The notes under the pieces: generated by a model | The model's input: the letters and a program-made list of their open reading frames with translations, nothing else | The model's database searches: none | Told to the model about the DNA's origin: nothing | Source: Rhodospirillaceae bacterium | GTDB taxonomy: Bacteria > Pseudomonadota > Alphaproteobacteria > MPNO01 > UBA2964 | Direction: 5' to 3' | NCBI GenBank assembly: GCA_002724505.1 | Contig: PBOV01000147.1 | Span: 1 to 6,733, forward strand | Length of the DNA stretch: 6,733 nt | Position numbers and translations under genes: made by a program | Shown: one piece after another, positions 1 through 6,733 of the stretch | Position numbering within the stretch: the stretch's first letter is position 1 | How the letters are laid out: each line of letters opens with the position of its first letter

Positions 1-1850
<1,850 letters not shown>

Positions 1851-1860
1851 TTAAAAAAAA

Positions 1861-1868
1861 GGTTAACC
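1861..1868. repeat. Palindromic octamer GGTTAACC, copy 1 (rpoB-rpoC spacer)
   Basis: A perfect 8-base palindrome lies 15 bases downstream of the rpoB stop codon and directly before a T8 run on the transcribed strand. The same octamer occurs in the rplJ-rplL spacer at 6645-6652. Whether the sharing is functional or chance cannot be decided from one window. Confidence 0.35.
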
Positions 1869-1883
1869 AATTTTGATTATCAA

Positions 1884-4800
1884 TTAGACCGTTTCGTTGC
1901 GATTCAGTTCCACATTCAAACCAAGGGATTTAAGTTCCTTGACTAAGACGTTGAAGGATTCAGGAATACCTGCCTCAAAAGTATCATCACCCCGAACAAT
2001 AGCTTCATAGACTTTCGTTCGGCCTGAAACATCATCAGATTTAACGGTAAGCATTTCTTGAAGCGTATAGGCTGCTCCATAGGCCTCCAAAGCCCAAACC
2101 TCCATTTCACCAAAGCGCTGCCCACCAAATTGCGCCTTACCGCCCAGTGGCTGCTGAGTTACAAGACTGTAAGGGCCAATCGACCGTGCATGTATTTTAT
2201 CATCCACGAGATGATGTAATTTCAACATATAAATGTAGCCGACTGTCACCTTACGATCGAACTCTTCCCCTGTTCGACCGTCAAATAATGTCACTTGCCC
2301 GGAAGTTTCTAGACCCGCTGTTGCTAGCATTTTATTGATATCATCTTCTCTAGCGCCGTCGAAAACAGGCGTGGCCATTGGTACTCCCTTCCTCAAGTTA
2401 CCGCCAAGCTCCAAAACCTCATTATCGCTTAGAGTTGCGATATCATCGTCATAAACTTCCTTCCCGTAGACCTCTTTTAATTGACCCTTTAGCTTATCAA
2501 GCTTTCCATCTTGAACTATCAAATCGAGCATTTCGCCAATTTGCCGCCCTAGTCCAGAGGATGCCCAACCCAAATGGGTTTCCAATATCTGCCCAACATT
2601 CATTCGAGAAGGGACACCAAGCGGATTTAAGACAACGTCAACGGGCGTTCCGTCTTCGCGATAAGGCATATCTTCCATCGGGACAATCTTTGAGATAACC
2701 CCTTTATTACCGTGACGCCCTGCCATCTTATCTCCCGGCTGCAACTTCCGCTTAACCGCGACAAAGACTTTCACCATCTTCATAACGCCGGGCAGCAATT
2801 CATCGCCACCCTGGACTTTATCCACCTTATCATCAAAGCGGGCCTGAAGACGTTTTTCGCTGCCTTCGAACTGTTTTCGCACGGCCTCTAAAGAGGCCAT
2901 TACTTTATCATTTTTAACTACAAACTGCGCAAGTTGGCGGGGGGTAAATTCCTCGACAATCTGTGGGGTAATTCTCCCTCCTTTTTTCGCTTCCTTTGGA
3001 CCGCTGACGATTATCTGGTTAAGTAGTAACTCTTTAAGATTTTGAGCAAAACTCCGTTCAAGTATAGCAAACTCATCATCCCGGTCCTTGGCGAGGCGTT
3101 CAATTTCTTCACGTTCAATCGCCAGGGCACGTTCATCCTTGTCAACGCCGCGCCTTGAGAAAACACGCACTTCAACAATTGTACCAGCGACGCCAGGTGG
3201 TAACCTCAGCGAGGTATCACGAACTTCAGATGCCTTTTCACCAAAAATAGCCCGAAGTAACTTTTCTTCCGGCGTCATTGGGCTTTCACCCTTAGGTGTA
3301 ACCTTACCAACGAGAACGTCGCCAGGTTCAACTTCAGCCCCAATATAAACTATACCAGCTTCGTCAAGGTTTTTAAGAGCTTCCTCGCCGACATTAGGAA
3401 TATCGCGAGTGACTTCCTCCTGACCCAGCTTTGTGTCCCGGGCCATAACCTCAAATTCTTCGATGTGGATCGATGTAAATACATCGTCGCGTGCAATTCG
3501 CTCAGAGATGAGGATAGAATCTTCAAAATTGTAGCCATGCCAGGCCATGAAGGCGACAAGTACGTTTCTGCCAAGAGCGAGCTCGCCGAGCTCTGTCGAA
3601 GGGCCATCAGCGATAATATCTCCTGCTATGACCCGATCACCAACTCTCACCAGCGGACGCTGGTTGATGCAAGTGTTTTGATTGGAACGCTGAAATTTTC
3701 GAAGATTATATATATCAACCCCAGTTGAGGACGATTCTGTATCTCCTAAAGCTCGAACAACCATTCGGGTTGCATCAACTTGGTCGACTACACCCGTTCG
3801 TTTCGCCACAATTGTTGCTCCCGAGCCACGGGCAACTGCTTCTTCCATGCCGGTCCCGACAAGTGGGGCTTCGGCCCTGACTAAGGGTACCGCTTGTCTC
3901 ATCATATTCGATCCCATCAATGCGCGGTTGGCGTCATCATTTTCTAGGAATGGAATAAGTGCTGAAGCGACTGAAACCAGTTGTTTTGGCGAAACATCAA
4001 TATAATCAATATCTTCCCGGCGAGCCATTGCAAACTCACCACTGACGCGGCAACTTACTAGGTCTTCAATAAACTTACCCGTCTTATCCAATGCAGCATT
4101 CGCCTGCGCAACCGTGTAGCGTCCTTCTTCAATAGCAGAAAGATATATTACATCTTTCGTCACTTTGCCGTTATCAACAATCCGGTAAGGTGTTTCAATA
4201 AAGCCGTACTGATTTACCCGCGCATAAGTTGCTAGCGAATTAATGAGACCGATATTCGGTCCTTCCGGCGTTTCTATCGGACAAATACGTCCGTAATGCG
4301 TTGGGTGAACGTCCCGAACCTCGAATCCGGCACGTTCACGCGTCAACCCGCCAGGGCCTAACGCCGACAATCGCCGTTTGTGAGTTATCTCACTGAGTGG
4401 GTTCGTCTGGTCCATAAATTGGGAGAGCTGAGAGGAACCGAAAAATTCTCTGACCGCTGCAGCAGCGGGCTTTGCATTAATCAAATCTTGAGGCATAACC
4501 GTATCAAGCTCCACTGAGCTCATCCGCTCGCGAATGGCGCGTTCCATCCGAAGCAAACCGATACGATATTGGTTTTCCATCAGCTCACCAACTGACCGCA
4601 CACGCCGGTTACCAAGATGATCTATATCATCAATATCGCCATGCCCATCCTTTAGACGAACTAACAATTTAATTACGGCGAGAATATCCTCTTTACGCAA
4701 AACTCTGAGTGTATCAACCGTTTCCAAATCCAAACGCGCATTCATTTTGACACGCCCAACAGCGGATAGATCATAACGTTCGCTATCGAAAAACAGGCTA

Positions 4801-6059
4801 TTGAACATCGCCTCTGCGGTTTCAGGCGTCGGTGGTTCACCAGGGCGCATTACCCGATAAATATCCATCAACGCTTCATTACGCGTAGTGTTTTTATCGA
4901 CCGCAAGGGTGTTTCGGATATAGGGGCCGACTGTCAAATGATCGATTGCGAGAAAGGGTAATTCCTTTATACCAGCCTCGATTAGAACTTCCAAACCTTC
5001 TTCAGTAATTTCGTCGCCGGCTTCGACATAAACCTCTCCAGTTTTTTCGTTTATGATATCTTGGGCAATATACTTACCGATAAGGTCTTCGTTTTGAATG
5101 AGTTGTTCTTTCAGACCATCGGCTTTGAGCTTGGCAGCAAGGCGTGGAGTCACCCGTGTGCCGGCCTCTGCCATAACCTTGTTACCCTTGGCGTTAATCA
5201 GGTCGTTGGTGATCTTCACACCACCCTCATAAGCTTCAGTGTCAAATGGGGCTTTCCACGCATCTTTGGTCTTTTTAAACAGCTTAGTTTGATAAAACTC
5301 TCCAAAAATCTCCTCAATCGACATGCCATCTGCATCATCCGGGGGCAAAATCTCTCCACCAGCCGAAAGTTCGAGCCTTTTTGTTTGTGTCTCCAAAGAA
5401 TCCAAAGCCATCATTAGAGTTGTCACAGGCAACTTTCGACGACGATCAATTCGAACATAAACTAAATCCTTAGCGTCGAATTCAAAATCAAGCCAGGAAC
5501 CTCGGTAGGGAATAACTCGTGCCGCGAAGAGGTATTTACCGGACGAATGGGTCTTACCTTTATCATGGTCATAAAACACACCAGGCGACCGATGCATTTG
5601 GGAAACTATAACCCGCTCAGTGCCATTGACTACAAACGTCCCATTATCTGTCATCAAGGGCAAATCGCCCATGTAAACATCCTGTTCTTTAATATCGCGA
5701 ACCGAGCGTGCCCCGGTCTCTTCATCGACATCAAAAACTACGAGCCTCAAGGTAAGCTTTAGTGGGGCAGCAAAAGTAACGCCCCGCTGCTGACATTCCT
5801 CAACATCATATTTTGGTGTTTCAAGTTCATATTTGACAAACTCAAGTGTGCCGTTCTCCGAGAAATCCTTAATCGGAAAAACAGACTCAAATACTGCTTG
5901 AAGACCGGAATCGGTCCGCTCTGCAGTTGGCACATTAATCTGTAAAAAGCTATCGTAAGACGTTTTTTGAACCTCAATAAGGTTTGGCATTGGTGTGGCT
6001 TCATAAAGCCTACCAAAGCTTTTGCGGATACGTTTCCGTTGAGTGAACGACTTGGCCAT
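1884..6059 (-). CDS. rpoB: DNA-directed RNA polymerase subunit beta
   Basis: Complete RpoB of 1391 aa (E. coli 1342), the subunit that with beta' forms the RNA polymerase active centre and RNA-DNA hybrid channel. The N-terminus ([17 protein letters not shown]) and C-terminus match the family. The first lobe/protrusion carries [19 protein letters not shown] near 136-154. Residues about 221-370 form a lineage-variable region with two repeat-like motifs. The rifampicin pocket starts at [10 protein letters not shown] (541-550); the residues equivalent to E. coli Asp516, His526 and Ser531 are Asp550, His560 and Ser565, all in the sensitive form. NFEDS at 844-848 gives Glu846 and Asp847 near the active site. 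Lys1111 and Lys1119 in [12 protein letters not shown] match E. coli Lys1065 and Lys1073. The C-terminal clamp region ([20 protein letters not shown]) that meets beta' is intact. The ATG at 6059 has a GAGG 5 bases upstream; the stop is TAA. It lies between rplL (161 bases) and rpoC (75 bases). Confidence 0.99.
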   Translation of the reverse strand: MAKSFTQRKRIRKSFGRLYEATPMPNLIEVQKTSYDSFLQINVPTAERTDSGLQAVFESVFPIKDFSENGTLEFVKYELETPKYDVEECQQRGVTFAAPLKLTLRLVVFDVDEETGARSVRDIKEQDVYMGDLPLMTDNGTFVVNGTERVIVSQMHRSPGVFYDHDKGKTHSSGKYLFAARVIPYRGSWLDFEFDAKDLVYVRIDRRRKLPVTTLMMALDSLETQTKRLELSAGGEILPPDDADGMSIEEIFGEFYQTKLFKKTKDAWKAPFDTEAYEGGVKITNDLINAKGNKVMAEAGTRVTPRLAAKLKADGLKEQLIQNEDLIGKYIAQDIINEKTGEVYVEAGDEITEEGLEVLIEAGIKELPFLAIDHLTVGPYIRNTLAVDKNTTRNEALMDIYRVMRPGEPPTPETAEAMFNSLFFDSERYDLSAVGRVKMNARLDLETVDTLRVLRKEDILAVIKLLVRLKDGHGDIDDIDHLGNRRVRSVGELMENQYRIGLLRMERAIRERMSSVELDTVMPQDLINAKPAAAAVREFFGSSQLSQFMDQTNPLSEITHKRRLSALGPGGLTRERAGFEVRDVHPTHYGRICPIETPEGPNIGLINSLATYARVNQYGFIETPYRIVDNGKVTKDVIYLSAIEEGRYTVAQANAALDKTGKFIEDLVSCRVSGEFAMARREDIDYIDVSPKQLVSVASALIPFLENDDANRALMGSNMMRQAVPLVRAEAPLVGTGMEEAVARGSGATIVAKRTGVVDQVDATRMVVRALGDTESSSTGVDIYNLRKFQRSNQNTCINQRPLVRVGDRVIAGDIIADGPSTELGELALGRNVLVAFMAWHGYNFEDSILISERIARDDVFTSIHIEEFEVMARDTKLGQEEVTRDIPNVGEEALKNLDEAGIVYIGAEVEPGDVLVGKVTPKGESPMTPEEKLLRAIFGEKASEVRDTSLRLPPGVAGTIVEVRVFSRRGVDKDERALAIEREEIERLAKDRDDEFAILERSFAQNLKELLLNQIIVSGPKEAKKGGRITPQIVEEFTPRQLAQFVVKNDKVMASLEAVRKQFEGSEKRLQARFDDKVDKVQGGDELLPGVMKMVKVFVAVKRKLQPGDKMAGRHGNKGVISKIVPMEDMPYREDGTPVDVVLNPLGVPSRMNVGQILETHLGWASSGLGRQIGEMLDLIVQDGKLDKLKGQLKEVYGKEVYDDDIATLSDNEVLELGGNLRKGVPMATPVFDGAREDDINKMLATAGLETSGQVTLFDGRTGEEFDRKVTVGYIYMLKLHHLVDDKIHARSIGPYSLVTQQPLGGKAQFGGQRFGEMEVWALEAYGAAYTLQEMLTVKSDDVSGRTKVYEAIVRGDDTFEAGIPESFNVLVKELKSLGLNVELNRNETV

Positions 6060-6064
6060 ATAAA

Positions 6065-6070
6065 CCTCTT
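6065..6070 (-). promoter_or_regulatory. Ribosome binding site of rpoB
   Basis: On the minus strand AAGAGG precedes the rpoB ATG with a 5-base spacer (TTTAT). The GAGG core fits a Shine-Dalgarno site, though the match is weaker and the spacing shorter than for rpoC and rplL. It supports the start at 6059. Confidence 0.75.
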
Positions 6071-6093
6071 AACCGCTAAGGGCGATCGCATAC

Positions 6094-6132
6094 GCGGCAC
6101 ACCAGATCATGACTATGCTGGCGAAGGGCCGC
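6094..6132 (-). other. Second predicted stem-loop in the rplL-rpoB spacer
   Basis: On the minus strand GCGGC (6132-6128) pairs with GCCGC (6098-6094). Inside it, CGCCAG (6123-6118) pairs with CTGGTG (6105-6100), including one G-U pair. A CCTT-versus-T internal loop separates the two helices and a 12-base loop closes the structure. It starts directly after the T5 run at 6137-6133 and ends 34 bases before the rpoB ATG. It has no T-tract after it, so it is not a terminator. By position it could be an RNase III-type processing hairpin, as known in E. coli between these genes, but that is inference. Confidence 0.4.
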
Positions 6133-6190
6133 AAAAATAGACACAACTCCCGGATAACTGCAGCACTTAACGTCCAAAGCAGCTCCGGGA
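6133..6190 (-). promoter_or_regulatory. First predicted stem-loop plus T5 run in the rplL-rpoB spacer: possible attenuator or processing site
   Basis: On the minus strand TCCCGGA (6190-6184) pairs perfectly with TCCGGGA (6154-6148). Inside, CTGC (6182-6179) pairs with GCAG (6161-6158), closing a 17-base loop. The outer 7-bp stem is GC-rich. A short TATTTTTG stretch with T5 (6137-6133) follows 10 bases after the stem, too far and too short for a classical strong intrinsic terminator. E. coli has a partial attenuator between rplL and rpoB that lowers polymerase-subunit expression relative to ribosomal proteins; this structure lies in the equivalent place and could serve the same end. The pairing is seen directly; the role is inferred. 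Confidence 0.45.
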
Positions 6191-6220
6191 ATCAATTTAT
6201 TAGGTAACTGTGGCAACAGT

Positions 6221-6601
6221 CTATTTGACCTCCACTGTTGCGCCGGCTTCCTCAAGCTTATTTTTAATCTCATCTGCCTCATCTTTAGTGGCCCCTTCTT
6301 TGATAGGCTTGGGCACGCCCTCGACTAGATCCTTAGCTTCCTTAAGTCCAAGCCCCGTAATAGCACGAACTTCTTTAATGACGTTTATTTTCTTCTCCCC
6401 AAATCCGGTGAGAACAACATCAAAGGAGTCTTTTTCTTCCGAAGCTCCTGCGGCTTCACTGTCACCAGTAGCAGCCGCTACAGCAACAGGTGCAGCAGCA
6501 GAGACACCCCATTTTTCTTCAAGCAGCTTACTCAGTTCAGCTGCTTCAAGTACAGTCAGCGCCGACAAATCATCGACAATCTTCTCAAGATTGGTAGCCA
6601 T
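6221..6601 (-). CDS. rplL: 50S ribosomal protein L7/L12
   Basis: Complete 126-aa L7/L12 (E. coli 121), the multicopy stalk protein that binds L10 in dimers and recruits and stimulates translational GTPases such as EF-Tu and EF-G. Residues about 1-33 are the helical dimerisation and L10-binding domain ([20 protein letters not shown]). Residues about 34-57 are the flexible Ala-rich hinge ([20 protein letters not shown]). Residues about 58-126 are the C-terminal factor-binding domain, with the conserved helix [19 protein letters not shown] (72-90), then [11 protein letters not shown], and ending ATVEVK. The ATG at 6601 has an AGGAG 6 bases upstream, and the stop is TAG. It begins 54 bases after rplJ with no terminator visible between, so the two are probably one transcript, as usual. 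The protein is acidic and Ala/Glu-rich, as expected for the family. Confidence 0.99.
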   Translation of the reverse strand: MATNLEKIVDDLSALTVLEAAELSKLLEEKWGVSAAAPVAVAAATGDSEAAGASEEKDSFDVVLTGFGEKKINVIKEVRAITGLGLKEAKDLVEGVPKPIKEGATKDEADEIKNKLEEAGATVEVK

Positions 6602-6607
6602 TATTTT

Positions 6608-6612
6608 CTCCT
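6608..6612 (-). promoter_or_regulatory. Ribosome binding site of rplL
   Basis: AGGAG on the minus strand, 6 bases before the ATG at 6601, in an A-rich unstructured leader. A strong site fits the need to make L7/L12 in several copies per ribosome, against one of L10. Confidence 0.9.
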
Positions 6613-6644
6613 AAGTATCTTTGTGTTTCTTTAATAATAATTCG

Positions 6645-6652
6645 GGTTAACC
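6645..6652. repeat. Palindromic octamer GGTTAACC, copy 2 (rplJ-rplL spacer)
   Basis: Perfect palindrome 3 bases downstream of the rplJ stop codon, identical to the octamer at 1861-1868. It has no adjacent T-tract and is too short to act as a terminator by itself. Confidence 0.35.
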
Positions 6653-6655
6653 GGC

Positions 6656-6733
6656 TTATGCCGCCTCATTCTGCGCCGCGTGCGCAGAAACAACGCGAGC
6701 AAGTTGACCAGCAGGTGTCTGAACAACGCCAGC
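6656..6733 (-). CDS. rplJ: 50S ribosomal protein L10, C-terminal end (partial)
   Basis: Only the last 25 codons and the TAA stop are in the window; the rest lies beyond the right edge. The readable tail is AGVVQTPAGQLARVVSAHAA followed by QNEAA. It fits the end of L10, where the segment before the tail joins the long helix that binds L7/L12 dimers and the protein ends in an Ala/Glu-rich stretch. The call rests mainly on position directly upstream of rplL plus this tail pattern, since no catalytic or strongly diagnostic motif is included. L10 anchors the L7/L12 dimers to 23S rRNA. In many bacteria the L10-L7/L12 complex represses its own mRNA at the rplJ leader, which is outside this window. 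Confidence 0.9.
   Translation of the reverse strand, partial: AGVVQTPAGQLARVVSAHAAQNEAA

Noticed and set aside
2378..2698. Plus-strand open frame of 106 codons inside rpoB
   Set aside because: It is antisense to the conserved C-terminal part of rpoB, with unpatterned composition and no domain.
5061..5417. Plus-strand open frame of 118 codons inside rpoB
   Set aside because: It is fully antisense to a conserved rpoB coding region, with no recognisable domain.
6082..6089. GCGATCGC palindrome as a meaningful repeat
   Set aside because: A single copy was noticed in the window, and the cyanobacterial HIP1 context does not fit this proteobacterial locus.
5759..6100. Minus-strand open frame of 113 codons overlapping the rpoB start in another frame
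   Set aside because: It is an out-of-frame shadow of rpoB; the rpoB frame carries all the conserved motifs.
6210..6614. Plus-strand open frame of 134 codons antisense to rplL
   Set aside because: It mirrors rplL almost exactly; the Ser/Ala-rich product is what the complement of an Ala/Glu-rich gene gives. It has no family resemblance.
6602..6655. Internal promoter in the rplJ-rplL spacer
   Set aside because: No -35/-10 pair at 16-18 base spacing was found on the minus strand; the A/T-rich stretch alone is not enough.

Overview
The window holds one stretch of the bacterial ribosomal-stalk / RNA polymerase locus, entirely on the minus strand. In transcription order (right to left) it carries the 3' end of rplJ (ribosomal protein L10), rplL (L7/L12), rpoB (RNA polymerase beta) and the 5' part of rpoC (beta'). 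This is the near-universal bacterial order. L10 and L7/L12 form the ribosomal stalk that recruits translation factors. Beta and beta' form the catalytic body of RNA polymerase. The window therefore encodes core parts of both the translation and the transcription machinery from what looks like one co-directional unit. Nothing on the plus strand looks like a real gene.

Organism: the proteins point to a proteobacterium, most likely an alphaproteobacterium. The beta' N-terminus ([10 protein letters not shown], then [20 protein letters not shown]), the beta rifampicin-region variant QTNPLSE and the L7/L12 hinge all read like the alphaproteobacterial versions as I remember them. G+C content is moderate and the spacers are AT-rich. 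The sequence alone does not let me name a genus.

Layout: 6656-6733 is the rplJ 3' end (25 codons plus stop). 6602-6655 is a short AT-rich spacer with the rplL ribosome binding site. 6221-6601 is rplL. 6060-6220 is a 161-base spacer with two consecutive predicted stem-loops on the transcribed strand, separated by a T5 run; it is the most interesting non-coding part and sits where E. coli has its rplL-rpoB attenuator and RNase III site. 1884-6059 is a complete rpoB (1391 aa). 1809-1883 is a 75-base spacer with a T8 run, a GC-rich hairpin and a strong rpoC ribosome binding site. 1-1808 is the first 602 codons of rpoC, cut by the window edge.

I found no mobile element, CRISPR array, tRNA, rRNA, frameshift or sign of transfer, and no stretch over 300 bases without a gene. 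I see no exciting undescribed system here. The items worth a second look are modest: the paired spacer hairpins, the rpoC leader hairpin, a shared GGTTAACC octamer in two spacers, and a lineage-type insert and internal repeat in RpoB.
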